37,607 bases of DNA from an uncultured Paracoccaceae bacterium (lineage in GTDB: Bacteria > Pseudomonadota > Alphaproteobacteria > Rhodobacterales > Rhodobacteraceae), in assembly GCA_913062865.1 (NCBI GenBank), contig CAJXWO010000025.1, positions 1-37,607 on the forward strand, read 5' to 3'. This document shows positions 14,133 through 22,159 of this stretch, piece by piece. A program made the position numbers and the translations under genes. The notes under the pieces were generated by a model. That model was not told where the DNA came from and made no database searches. It saw only the letters and a list, made by a program, of their open reading frames with translations. Each line of letters opens with the position of its first letter. The stretch's first letter is position 1.

Positions 14133-14711
14133 ATGTCCTGGACCGACGAACGCGTTGAGCTTCTCAAAAAGATGTGGGCCGAAGGCCAGTCGGCCAGCCA
14201 GATCGCCAAGGAGCTGGGCGGCGTGACCCGCAACGCCGTGATCGGCAAGGTCCACAGGCTTGGGCTGTCGAACCGTGCGGGTTCGAGCCCGGCACCGGCA
14301 AAGCCCGAGCCCAAGGCGAAGGCCGCAAGTGCCGCGCCCAAGCCCAAGGCAGAGCCGAAAACAGCCCCCGCACCCGCCGCGGAAGAGACCGCACCAGCCG
14401 CCGAGGCCGCGCCCAAGCCGGTTCCGGCGCGCAAGCAGATCGTGCCGGCAGGCCAACCCCTGCCGCCTCAACCTTCGGCGAACGAGATCAGCCCCGAGGC
14501 CCTTGCTCGGGTCAGCGAGATCGAGAAGAAAGCGAAAAAGCTGACCCTGATGGAGCTGACGGAACGGACTTGCAAGTGGCCGGTCGGCGACCCGGCGACC
14601 GATGATTTCTGGTTCTGCGGGCTGCCCGTGCAACAGGGCAAACCCTATTGCGAGGCCCATGTGGGCGTCGCGTTCCAGCCGATGTCGAGCCGCCGGGACC
14701 GCCGCCGCTAA
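14133..14711 (+). CDS. gcrA: Cell-cycle regulator GcrA
   Basis: A 192-residue alphaproteobacterial transcription factor that binds sigma-70 RNA polymerase at promoters with CcrM-methylated GANTC sites. The DNA-binding N-terminus (about 1-47: SWTDERVELLKKMWAEG, then ASQIAKELGGVTRNAVIGKVHRLG) is intact. A long Ala/Pro/Lys-rich linker (about 50-120) leads to the conserved C-terminal polymerase-binding part with CKWPVGDP and FCGLP ... PYCEAH. The ribosome-binding site AGGAAAG lies seven bases ahead of the ATG. The leader carries a promoter and a terminator-like stem. Confidence 0.95.
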   Translation: MSWTDERVELLKKMWAEGQSASQIAKELGGVTRNAVIGKVHRLGLSNRAGSSPAPAKPEPKAKAASAAPKPKAEPKTAPAPAAEETAPAAEAAPKPVPARKQIVPAGQPLPPQPSANEISPEALARVSEIEKKAKKLTLMELTERTCKWPVGDPATDDFWFCGLPVQQGKPYCEAHVGVAFQPMSSRRDRRR

Positions 14712-14726
14712 GCCTGCGGCCTGCGC

Positions 14727-16760
14727 CTAACGGCCCAGAAGGTTTCTCAGCCCCTCGCCAATCTCGTCCTCGATCCGGTCACGCACGGCATCTTCGACGC
14801 TCTGGCCTTCCTCGGGTTCGACGCCCAGTTCCTTGGCCGCCTCGCGCTCGACCTCTTCGCGCGCGGTCTCGCGGATCGCGTTCTCGACGCTTTGTCCCTC
14901 TTCCACGGTAACGCCCAGGCGTTCTTCCAATTCGCGGTTCAATCGCTCGCGCGCTTCCTGTTCGAGACGCTCACGCTCTTCGGCCAGGTTCAGGTCGATG
15001 GCTTCGCCAAGGTCGGCGCGAATGCTCGGGTCGTCCCAGGACCCCTTGATGCGTACCGGGATCGCCAGTCCGCGCCCACCGCGCGCGGCAAGCGAGACCG
15101 GGGTGAACAGGTAATCGAGCGTGCGGTTGCCGATGTCGATGGCGCCTTCGCCACGCGCCTCCAGCCCCGGCAGGGTCAGCAGAAGATCCTCGTTGCGCGC
15201 CACGCCGCTTGCGATATCCACCGTCAGGCCGAGACTGTCGAAGATCGTGGTGCCACCGGCCCCGCCGCCCGAGCGCATCAGCTGGTCGAGGTCGATGCCC
15301 GAGATCGTGCCCTGCCCCATCTTGACGCTCAGATCGCCCGACAGGCTTTTCATGATAGCGTCGATGCTTTGGCCCACTCCAAGGAAGGACAGGCTCAGAT
15401 CGGTCCTGCCCGACAACCGCTCGACCCCGGCCAGGTCGGTCAGAAGCCCGTTCAATTCCACCCCGCCCAGCGCCATCTGGCCGCCCACGGACAGACCGTC
15501 GCGATTGTTGGCCACGAATTGCCCGGTCCAAGTGCCGCCATATCCCTGCACCTCGCGCAGCTCGAACACGGCGCGCGCCCGGCCTAGGTTCATGTAGAGC
15601 CGCGAGGGCCCGAAGGTGACCAGGCCCAGATCCAGCGCCTCGGCCCGCAGGGACAGCTCACCGTCAAAGGCATTCAGCGCGCTGGCGTCCAGCGCGGCGG
15701 TCGACCAGCCTTGGGTCGCCGTGCCGCCCCCGTCGCCGCCGCCTGCACCGCCGCCCGAGAGCGGAGACAGGTCCAAAGCGCCTGCGGTCAGCTGCGCGTT
15801 GATCCGCGGCTTTTCCGCAAGGATCACGTCGACCGCACCGGCCAGGGCGTTGCCATCGAGCTGCGCCGCGAGATCACGCAGGGTCAGCCGCCCGTCGGCG
15901 GTGTAGGTCATCTGCGCCGTGACATCTGCCCGCTGCCCCAATCCTTCGGGCAGATCGGCACCGGGAATGCCCAGCGCGGTCAGGAAGGCCGCCGTATCGC
16001 TCAGGTCGACGGCCACCTGCCCGGCAGCCTCGGGCGTGATGCCCGCGCGACCGTCAAAGCGGACGGTACCCCCCTGCGACGCCACCACCGCAGCAAGCGG
16101 AGAGATCCCTCCCGCGATCAGATTGGCGAATTCCGGCACGGTCGCGTTCACCTGAACGTCCCGCCCGGCGGGCCGCACCGTGGCGACGATGGTCGCGGGG
16201 CCCAGGTAGTCCGGCCATTCCAGCGTCAGGTCCGCATTGGACAGGGCAAAGACCTCGGCCCCGTTGTCCAGCATCCGGATCGACGCGCCGGTCACCTGCA
16301 AAAGGTCGAGCCCCGCAAGCGGCGCGCTGGCAGGCCCGTCATCGCCCCCTGCCGGGGCGCTGGCGGGGGCGCCACCTTCACCGAAGGTCCAGTTGCCGCG
16401 CCCGTCGGCATCGGTTTCCAGCAGGATGGTTGGACGGTCGGCTTCGATCCGCTGGATCCGAATCTCGCCCCGGATCAGCGCCATCGGATCAATCCCGATA
16501 GCCGCCGACTGCGCCTCGAACAGGGGGCCGCGATCCGACCAAGCAGCGTTGCCCAGGGCGATTGGTCCGGTCGTGACACCTAGCACGGGGTAAACGCTCG
16601 CGCTGATGTCGCCGCCGATCGACAGGGTGCGGCCGGTGCGCGCCTCGACCTGGTCCGACACGATCCGCGCGATCCGTTCCGCCGGGATCAGGAAAAGCGA
16701 TGCCACCGCGACAATGGCGAAGACAGCAATCAGTGAAATCAATACGCCGATGATACGCAT
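14727..16760 (-). CDS. AsmA-family protein
   Basis: A 677-residue envelope protein with a single N-terminal transmembrane anchor (about 3-25) and a long periplasmic AsmA domain. AsmA-like proteins are linked to outer-membrane assembly and lipid transport between the membranes. The C-terminal AsmA part (TDLSLSFLGVGQSIDAIMKSLSGDLSVKMGQGTISGIDL) is conserved. After it comes a charged, predicted coiled tail (about 590-677) holding two copies of a motif, LGV-x2-EEGQSVE-x-A-x-R. A Gly-rich linker is seen near 340. The gene converges with gcrA, 15 bases apart. Confidence 0.88.
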   Translation of the reverse strand: MRIIGVLISLIAVFAIVAVASLFLIPAERIARIVSDQVEARTGRTLSIGGDISASVYPVLGVTTGPIALGNAAWSDRGPLFEAQSAAIGIDPMALIRGEIRIQRIEADRPTILLETDADGRGNWTFGEGGAPASAPAGGDDGPASAPLAGLDLLQVTGASIRMLDNGAEVFALSNADLTLEWPDYLGPATIVATVRPAGRDVQVNATVPEFANLIAGGISPLAAVVASQGGTVRFDGRAGITPEAAGQVAVDLSDTAAFLTALGIPGADLPEGLGQRADVTAQMTYTADGRLTLRDLAAQLDGNALAGAVDVILAEKPRINAQLTAGALDLSPLSGGGAGGGDGGGTATQGWSTAALDASALNAFDGELSLRAEALDLGLVTFGPSRLYMNLGRARAVFELREVQGYGGTWTGQFVANNRDGLSVGGQMALGGVELNGLLTDLAGVERLSGRTDLSLSFLGVGQSIDAIMKSLSGDLSVKMGQGTISGIDLDQLMRSGGGAGGTTIFDSLGLTVDIASGVARNEDLLLTLPGLEARGEGAIDIGNRTLDYLFTPVSLAARGGRGLAIPVRIKGSWDDPSIRADLGEAIDLNLAEERERLEQEARERLNRELEERLGVTVEEGQSVENAIRETAREEVEREAAKELGVEPEEGQSVEDAVRDRIEDEIGEGLRNLLGR

Positions 16761-16890
16761 CGGGTTCTCCTGCTCTGTTTTCGATCAGGATAGCGGTGGC
16801 AGGCTTTCGCGCAATACGCCTTGACCGCGCAGTGGGGTTCCACTGCATCGCCCCTTTCTTATGGTGCGGCGCCGGGCTAAAGCATCGCCC

Positions 16891-18255
16891 ATGTCACAGA
16901 ACCCGCCCAACCTGCGCCCCGATCTTGCCCGTGCCACGGTGTCAGAGACAGCCCGCCCCGGCCAACCGACCATCGGCATGGTGTCGCTGGGCTGTCCCAA
17001 GGCGCTGGTGGACAGTGAGCGCATCCTGACGCGGCTTCGGGCCGAGGGCTATGGCATCTCGCCCGACTACAGCGGGGCCGATGCGGTGATCGTGAACACC
17101 TGCGGGTTCCTCGACAGTGCCAAGGCCGAAAGCCTCGATGCCATCGGCGAAGCCCTGGCCGAGAACGGCCGCGTTATCGTCACGGGCTGCCTGGGGGCCG
17201 AGCCCGAGTTCATCACCGGAACGCACCCCAAGGTTCTGGCCGTCACGGGCCCCCACCAGTATGAACAGGTGCTTGATGCCGTCCATGCCGCCGTGCCGCC
17301 CTCGCCGGACCCGTTCGTGGACCTGTTGCCCGCGACCGGCGTCAGCCTGACCCCGCACCACTACAGCTATCTGAAGATCTCGGAGGGCTGTAACCACAAG
17401 TGCAAGTTCTGCATCATCCCCGACATGCGCGGACGTCTGGCCAGCCGCCCGCACAAGGGGGTGATGCGCGAGGCCGAAAAGCTGGTCGAGGCCGGGGTGA
17501 AAGAGCTGCTGGTCATCAGCCAGGACACCAGCGCCTATGGCACCGACTGGGCAGATCGGGACGCGAAGTTCCCGATCCTGGACCTTGCGCGCGATCTTGG
17601 GTCTCTAGGCGCCTGGGTGCGGATGCATTACGTTTACCCCTATCCCCATGTGCGCGAGCTGATCCCGCTCATGGCCGAGGGCGGCGTGCTGCCCTATCTC
17701 GACATCCCGTTCCAGCACGCGCATCCCGACACGCTCAAGCGCATGGCGCGGCCCGCCGCGGCGTCGCGCACGCTGGACGAGATCGCGGCCTGGCGCGCAA
17801 CCTGCCCCGACATCGCGATCCGCTCGACCTTTATCGTGGGCTATCCGGGCGAGACCGAGGACGAGTTTCAGACCCTGCTCGACTGGCTGGACGCCGCGCA
17901 ACTGGATCGCGTGGGCTGTTTTCAGTACGAGAACGTCGCTGGCGCGCGATCGAACGCGTTACCCGACCATGTGCCCCAAGAGGTCAAGCAGGAGCGCTGG
18001 GACCGCTTCATGCAAAAGGCGCAGGCGATTTCCGAGGCCAAGCTGGCGGCCAAGGTGGGCCAGCACCTCGAGGTCATCGTGGACGATATCGACGCTGACG
18101 GGATTGCCACCTGTCGGACCAAGGCCGATGCGCCCGAGATCGACGGGTGCCTTTTCATAGACGAGGGCACCGACGCGCTGTCGGTCGGCGATATCGTCAC
18201 GGTCGAGGTGGACGAGGCCGGGGAATACGACCTTTGGGGGCGTCTGCCGGGCTGA
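16891..18255 (+). CDS. rimO: Ribosomal protein S12 methylthiotransferase RimO
   Basis: A 454-residue radical SAM enzyme that methylthiolates Asp of ribosomal protein S12. The N-terminal UPF0004 domain supplies Cys35, Cys71 and Cys100 for the auxiliary cluster; the radical SAM motif is CNHKCKFC (Cys167, 171, 174); a TRAM domain closes the protein. Start: the ATG at 16891 gives [12 protein letters not shown], which I recall as usual in related RimO proteins; an in-frame ATG at 16861 would add ten basic residues. Neither has a strong ribosome-binding site. The stop is three bases before the convergent DUF6455 cluster. Confidence 0.95.
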   Translation: MSQNPPNLRPDLARATVSETARPGQPTIGMVSLGCPKALVDSERILTRLRAEGYGISPDYSGADAVIVNTCGFLDSAKAESLDAIGEALAENGRVIVTGCLGAEPEFITGTHPKVLAVTGPHQYEQVLDAVHAAVPPSPDPFVDLLPATGVSLTPHHYSYLKISEGCNHKCKFCIIPDMRGRLASRPHKGVMREAEKLVEAGVKELLVISQDTSAYGTDWADRDAKFPILDLARDLGSLGAWVRMHYVYPYPHVRELIPLMAEGGVLPYLDIPFQHAHPDTLKRMARPAAASRTLDEIAAWRATCPDIAIRSTFIVGYPGETEDEFQTLLDWLDAAQLDRVGCFQYENVAGARSNALPDHVPQEVKQERWDRFMQKAQAISEAKLAAKVGQHLEVIVDDIDADGIATCRTKADAPEIDGCLFIDEGTDALSVGDIVTVEVDEAGEYDLWGRLPG

Positions 18256-18258
18256 ACG

Positions 18259-18510
18259 TCAGTCGTGCAGCTCGGCGAACAGCGCGCGGTTCTCGCAGAA
18301 CGCTGGCGCGGCTTCGGCCGTTTAATTGCCCTTTTGCCAGGCCCGGCATTCGCCCACGCTTTGACAGCGGGCACAGCGCAGCACGGCCGCGCGGTAATGC
18401 TCGGGACTGAGATGGAAATTCGCCATTTCCTCGCCCAGGTCCAGGCCCAGCTTTTCGGACATGGTGGTCATCAGCTCGGTGCGCTGATCCAGTTTCTTGA
18501 ACAGGTTCAT
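18259..18510 (-). pseudogene. DUF6455 protein, fourth paralog, with an in-frame stop
   Basis: The ATG at 18510 (good AAGGGA site) opens a frame that matches the three neighbouring paralogs: Cys46, Cys49, Cys55 and Trp58, then TAA at 18324-18322 (codon 63). The same frame continues past the stop with TAEAAPAFCENRALFAELHD and ends with TGA at 18259, exactly the fourth-cysteine tail of the family, and the spacing across the stop matches paralog B. So a single codon change in the linker has cut the gene, or the stop is read through. The 62-residue product would lack the last cysteine. An FNR-like box precedes it. Confidence 0.75.
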
Positions 18511-18561
18511 CGGTTGATCCCTTGTTTTCGAAACCCTTGCGCGGCCCATGGGCGCGGGACC

Positions 18562-18575
18562 ATGACGCAGATCAA
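18562..18575 (-). promoter_or_regulatory. FNR-like box ahead of the fourth DUF6455 gene
   Basis: On the minus strand TTGAT-CTGC-GTCAT lies 52 bases upstream of the ATG at 18510, in the 76-base gap after the third paralog. It matches the FNR/Dnr dyad (TTGAT-N4-ATCAA) in eight of ten positions. Control by oxygen or NO is inferred. Confidence 0.4.
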
Positions 18576-18586
18576 TTCCGCTCGGA

Positions 18587-18850
18587 TCAGCGCAGTAGCC
18601 GCTCGAGCGTCTCGGCGTTGCAACACATCTTCGGTGCGGCACCGGTCGGGCCGGGGTTGTGCGCCAGCCAGTTTTCGCAATCGGCCACATGCGGGCAGGT
18701 GCGGCAGCGCGTGACCATGCGGGCGTATTCATCGCTCGTCAGACGGCCATCCGCCATGGCATCGCCCAAGCTCAGCCCCATTGCGCGGGCCACGCCGCGG
18801 GTGATCCAGAAATGCCGGGCCGGATCGCCCAGCCTTACCACGGTGTTCAT
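18587..18850 (-). CDS. DUF6455 family protein (paralog C)
   Basis: An 87-residue cytoplasmic protein of the DUF6455 type, whose function is unknown. A helical N-terminal half (RHFWITRGVARAMGLSLGDAM) is followed by the cysteine part: Cys49, Cys52, Cys58, Trp61 and Cys76, with an extra Cys77. The CxxC-x5-C...C arrangement could hold a metal or an iron-sulfur cluster. Its ATG overlaps the stop of the preceding paralog by four bases (ATGA), so the two are translationally coupled. It is the third gene of the cluster. Confidence 0.82.
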   Translation of the reverse strand: MNTVVRLGDPARHFWITRGVARAMGLSLGDAMADGRLTSDEYARMVTRCRTCPHVADCENWLAHNPGPTGAAPKMCCNAETLERLLR

Positions 18851-19137
18851 TTCATCGCCTCTTCGAGCTTCGATCTCAGGTCTTCGAACCGGTCCCGGTT
18901 CACGCATCGCGACGGCGCGGCATCGGCCGCCTGCGTCCGCTCCATCCAGTGCGGACAGCCATCGGCCCAATCGCATCCACGGCAGGTCTGAACCATCCCA
19001 GCCCAATCCTCCTGCCGCAGAACACCAAGATCTTGCGCTTGGGCAAGGTCCACGCCCACAGCCTTGGCCATGCGTTGGACGAGCCAGTAATGCTCGGTCA
19101 CGTCGCCAAGCGGATGCGGCCGGTTGTCCTGTGCCAT
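18847..19137 (-). CDS. DUF6455 family protein (paralog B)
   Basis: A 96-residue paralog with the same order of elements: a helical part (EHYWLVQRMAKAVGVDLAQAQ), then Cys52, Cys55, Cys61, Trp64 and Cys78, and a slightly longer charged C-terminus (LEEAMK). Its start shares one base with the stop of paralog A (TGATG) and its stop overlaps the start of paralog C, so the three genes form one tightly coupled unit. No function is known; the shared cysteines suggest metal or cluster binding, or a redox role. Confidence 0.82.
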   Translation of the reverse strand: MAQDNRPHPLGDVTEHYWLVQRMAKAVGVDLAQAQDLGVLRQEDWAGMVQTCRGCDWADGCPHWMERTQAADAAPSRCVNRDRFEDLRSKLEEAMK

Positions 19138-19394
19138 CACGCGCCGCGCAATTCCGCGAACAAGTGCGCGTTGCGACAGTAGTCCGGCGGCGCGGTCTCG
19201 CCGTTGGTCGGGGTGGCAAGCCAGACCTCGCACTCCGCCGTTCCGGTGCACCCGGTGCATCTAAATACTGCCTCCGAGATCTCGTCGAAGCTCAACGCGC
19301 CGCGCATCGCCCTTTCCTCAAGGTCGATGCCCAGTGTGCTGGCCATCCGGTCGACAAGCTGCGCATGGCGCTTCAGGGTCGCATTGCCTTGCAT
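19137..19394 (-). CDS. DUF6455 family protein (paralog A, first of the cluster)
   Basis: An 85-residue protein with Cys46, Cys49, Cys55, Trp58 and Cys73 in the pattern common to all four paralogs. It is preceded by a perfect AAAGGAGG ribosome-binding site, six bases from the ATG, the strongest in the cluster, which suggests that translation of the unit begins here. An FNR-like dyad stands 56 bases upstream. I place it in DUF6455 by its cysteine spacing and the closing CRNAHLFAEL motif. The function is unknown. Confidence 0.83.
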   Translation of the reverse strand: MQGNATLKRHAQLVDRMASTLGIDLEERAMRGALSFDEISEAVFRCTGCTGTAECEVWLATPTNGETAPPDYCRNAHLFAELRGA

Positions 19395-19449
19395 TCTGCG
19401 TCCTCCTTTGCTGGTAGGCTAACCCTGCCAGCCCGGCGCGATGGACGCC

Positions 19450-19463
19450 TTGACACAGGTCAA
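19450..19463 (-). promoter_or_regulatory. FNR-like perfect dyad ahead of the DUF6455 cluster
   Basis: TTGAC-CTGT-GTCAA on the minus strand is a perfect inverted repeat with the spacing of FNR/Dnr boxes (TTGAT-N4-ATCAA). Its centre lies about 62 bases upstream of paralog A's ATG, and it overlaps the stop of the IMPACT-family gene. No good -10 element is evident. Confidence 0.5.
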
Positions 19464-19831
19464 CCGGCTTCGCGGGCCTCAAGATAGGCGCGCACGCAAT
19501 CCTGCACGCGGCGGAACCGGTCGCCGCCCAGCTTTGTCCCGCCATACCAGCGGGTAACGATGACAAGGTGGTCGGTCAGGCCTTCCCGCTCGAGCATCCT
19601 CAGGATGACAAGCCCCGCGCCGGTTTCGCCATCATCGGATTTAAGCGGCGTCCCGTCCGCCAGCAACAGCCCCCAGGTATTATGCGAGGCCTTGGCGAAT
19701 TTTCGATTTTTCTTCAGTTGCTTCACCAAGCTGTCGGCCTCGTCGCGGCTGTACGCCGGACCGCCCGACACCGCGTATTTCGAGCCCCGGTCGCTCAGCA
19801 CGCTCTCGAGCATCAGAAGCGCGCCGGTCAT
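19460..19831 (-). CDS. IMPACT/YigZ family protein (UPF0029)
   Basis: A 123-residue protein matching the N-terminal domain of the YigZ/IMPACT family: SHNTWGLLLADG, SDDGETGAG and VTRWYGGTKLGGDRFRRVQDC are its conserved blocks. It is shorter than E. coli YigZ (about 200 residues) because the C-terminal ferredoxin-like domain is absent, as in several alphaproteobacterial members. The family is linked to translation control, but its bacterial role is unclear. It lies three bases downstream of the M48 protease gene on the same strand. Confidence 0.85.
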   Translation of the reverse strand: MTGALLMLESVLSDRGSKYAVSGGPAYSRDEADSLVKQLKKNRKFAKASHNTWGLLLADGTPLKSDDGETGAGLVILRMLEREGLTDHLVIVTRWYGGTKLGGDRFRRVQDCVRAYLEAREAG

Positions 19832-19834
19832 CGC

Positions 19835-20551
19835 TCAGAGCCCCGCCGCCACGCGCCGGACGGTGGCGATCCGCTGCGCATTCGGCGGATGGGTTCCCAG
19901 GAAACGGTTCCCCGGGTCCGGGATGCGGTTAAAGAACTCGGCACCGCGCACCGGGTCATACCCTGCGCGCGCCGCGATCACGGTGCCGAGCGCATCCGCC
20001 TCGAGCTCGAACTCCTTGGAATATGTGCGCGCGCCAACGGTCGCACCGATCTCCTGCGCGTTACGGACGGCGCCGGCATCGGCCCCCGAAAGCGACGCAA
20101 GCCCGCCCAGCAGAACCGCGCCTGTCATCGCGTTGCGCCGCTGGCGTTCGATGTGGTTGGCGATGTGATGCGCCGCTTCGTGGCCCACGACAAAGGCCAG
20201 CTCGTCAGGGTTCCGGACACTGGCAATCAGCGGGATGTTGAAAGCCAGGATCGGGCGGCCATCCATGTCGAGCGTCATGAACGCGTTGGGCCCTTGCCCG
20301 GGCCGATCATCTATCACGATCAGGAAATCGCAGTTCAGCCCTTGGCTTCTGGCGCGGCATTCCCGCTCTGCCACGGGCTCCATCCGATCGATCACCTGTA
20401 CGAATTGCTGCGCAGCCTGTCGCGAAGACAGGGCCGAGGTATCGACAGCGGACCGCGGGCCCGAGGGCGCCTGGGCCCCGGACGGCGGAGAGGGCGGTAC
20501 GGTCGCACAGCCTGTGAGGACGATCAGGGCCAGGGTCAGGATGAAACGCAT
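19835..20551 (-). CDS. M48-family metalloprotease, lipoprotein
   Basis: A 238-residue protein with a lipoprotein signal (lipobox LTGC, Cys15), a Pro-rich linker and a Zn-peptidase domain. The zinc motif is HEAAHH (His124, Glu125, His128) and the third ligand is probably Glu184 of ELEADALG. A short glycine-rich helix (GAVLLGGLASLSG) sits between them. Relatives such as BepA and LoiP act in outer-membrane quality control. It is the first gene of a two-gene unit with the IMPACT-family gene. Confidence 0.9.
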   Translation of the reverse strand: MRFILTLALIVLTGCATVPPSPPSGAQAPSGPRSAVDTSALSSRQAAQQFVQVIDRMEPVAERECRARSQGLNCDFLIVIDDRPGQGPNAFMTLDMDGRPILAFNIPLIASVRNPDELAFVVGHEAAHHIANHIERQRRNAMTGAVLLGGLASLSGADAGAVRNAQEIGATVGARTYSKEFELEADALGTVIAARAGYDPVRGAEFFNRIPDPGNRFLGTHPPNAQRIATVRRVAAGL

Positions 20552-20655
20552 CGCAGCCTCGAGATACAGTCAGACGCAAAGGATAGGGTGGGTTGCGGCA
20601 TTGCGCCAGACCGCAACGGGTTGGCAAGTCCCGCTTGACCGCTACCTGCCATCAC

Positions 20656-21048
20656 ATGACCGAGAGACTGACTGTGCTTTACAACGGAAGTTGCCCCATC
20701 TGCTCGCGCGAAGTGGCGCATTACAGGCGTCGTGCCGAACGCACCGGCGCGTCCCTTCGCTTTGCCGACATCACCGATCCCGGCACCGACCGCCACGGGC
20801 TGAGCGTGGATGCCGCCGCTCGCCAGCTGCACGTGGCGCAGGACGGGCATCTGACGGGCGGGCTCGAAGCGTTCCGCCAACTCTGGTCGCGCCTGCCCGG
20901 ATATCGCTGGCTTGCGCGGCTGACGGGGCTGCCGGGGATTCGTCCATTCGCGGACTGGATCTATCGCAGGATCGCCGCGCCCGCGCTTTATGCCTTGCAC
21001 CGGCGGCGCGTGGCACGGCAGGGTTGCGCCATCGAGGACCGGCCCTAG
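20656..21048 (+). CDS. Thiol-disulfide oxidoreductase-like DCC family protein (DUF393)
   Basis: A 130-residue protein with the DCC-family motif near the N-terminus (YNGSCPICSREV, Cys13 and Cys16) on a thioredoxin-like strand, followed by LRFADITDP and a C-terminal helical part (PFADWIYRRIAAPALYALHRRR). The family is predicted to be redox-active, but its substrates are unknown. The ATG at 20656 is chosen because the family starts just ahead of the CPxC motif. It is followed after ten bases by a small gene, probably co-transcribed. Confidence 0.85.
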   Translation: MTERLTVLYNGSCPICSREVAHYRRRAERTGASLRFADITDPGTDRHGLSVDAAARQLHVAQDGHLTGGLEAFRQLWSRLPGYRWLARLTGLPGIRPFADWIYRRIAAPALYALHRRRVARQGCAIEDRP

Positions 21049-21058
21049 GACGACATCC

Positions 21059-21292
21059 ATGTTCAGTATCGAGCACGAGTTCGACGCGACGGTGGTCACG
21101 CTTGTCGATGACGGCACCGCTCCCCTGCAGGAGGACGTCACGATCAACGCGTTTGCCGAGTGCATCACGCTCGAACAATACAACGCGCGGCTGGACCGCG
21201 TTGAGACGATCACTCTGTCCATGGATCAGATCAAGGATCTTGCTGCGGCGCTGAACCTGCCCGAAGGCGTCTATTCGCTGAAAAAGCCCTGA
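21059..21292 (+). CDS. Hypothetical small acidic protein
   Basis: A 77-residue acidic protein beginning MFSIEHEFDATVVTLVDDG. The pattern of short beta strands followed by a helix (MDQIKDLAAALNLPEG) suggests a small alpha/beta fold. I do not recognise the family. AGGA stands 12 bases ahead of the ATG and overlaps the stop of the DCC-family gene, so it is probably translated from the same message. Confidence 0.58.
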   Translation: MFSIEHEFDATVVTLVDDGTAPLQEDVTINAFAECITLEQYNARLDRVETITLSMDQIKDLAAALNLPEGVYSLKKP

Positions 21293-21294
21293 GG

Positions 21295-21312
21295 GGCGCG
21301 ATCGGCCGCGCC
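21295..21312 (+). terminator. Short GC hairpin after the small acidic protein gene
   Basis: GGCGCG and CGCGCC pair around a six-base loop just after the stop at 21292. There is no T tract. It may end the DCC transcript before the sulfotransferase gene. Confidence 0.3.
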
Positions 21313-21373
21313 GCTTCATGGGGCATTAACCGATGGCACGATACCGTCTGCGCATATCTATGCCGGAGGGTCC

Positions 21374-22159
21374 ATGCCATTCGACCAACGCCAGGCCGTA
21401 CCGCCGACGGTCTTTCTCCACATCCCGAAGACCGCCGGCCAAACGGTGCACAACGCGCTGTCGGACATGTTCGGCAGGGATCGGACATCGCCGGTCCGGG
21501 TACACAGCCAGGTCGCGGACGAAGCGCGGCAATTCCCTACGGGCTATGCGTTCTATTCCGGCCATCTTGATTGGACCACGCTTGAACGTCTTCCAAACCC
21601 GCGTTTCGTCTTCACCGTGCTGCGCGACCCGCGCGAGCGGATTGCGTCCTTTTATTTCTACCTGCAGGCCGAGGCACGAAAACTCGGCCCCTCGGCCCTG
21701 CAACGACCCGAAAACCTGGGCAAGCGACGTATCCTCGAGGTCAGCGCAGACACTTATTTCTTCGGCGGCGACCCGGCGTGGCGGCGCTTCGTGCGCGACC
21801 ATTACGACAATTTCTACACCGCGTATTTCGCCACGCGCCGCTTTCGTGGCCACGAGGTGCTCGACACGCTGCCCGAGGCAGAGGTACAGGCCCGTGTCAC
21901 CCGCAACCTCGCGCTGATCGACCGGATATACAGCACCGAGGCGCTTGCGGACCTCGAGCGCGATATTCTATCGGCCTACCGGAAAGAGGTGCATGTGACT
22001 GACCGGTTCGACAACGCCGGAAGCCGTCCGCGCAACCAGCCGCGCTGGCCCGACCTGGTCGCACGCATGGAAAGCGACGCGGCTGCGCGCGCCCTCGAAA
22101 GCTATGTGATCCGCGATCTCGACCTGATGGCACGGCTGCGACTGCCCGCTGTCAAATAA
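21374..22159 (+). CDS. Sulfotransferase-family protein
   Basis: A 261-residue protein with both PAPS-binding motifs of the carbohydrate sulfotransferase fold: HIPKTAGQT (16-24) for the 5'-phosphosulfate and TVLRDPRERIASFY (81-94) for the 3'-phosphate. Such enzymes transfer sulfate to glycans or lipids; the acceptor is unknown. GGAGG precedes the ATG. It overlaps the convergent RTX gene by eight bases. The glycosyltransferase and acetyltransferase genes nearby make a surface-polysaccharide role plausible. Confidence 0.85.
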   Translation: MPFDQRQAVPPTVFLHIPKTAGQTVHNALSDMFGRDRTSPVRVHSQVADEARQFPTGYAFYSGHLDWTTLERLPNPRFVFTVLRDPRERIASFYFYLQAEARKLGPSALQRPENLGKRRILEVSADTYFFGGDPAWRRFVRDHYDNFYTAYFATRRFRGHEVLDTLPEAEVQARVTRNLALIDRIYSTEALADLERDILSAYRKEVHVTDRFDNAGSRPRNQPRWPDLVARMESDAAARALESYVIRDLDLMARLRLPAVK

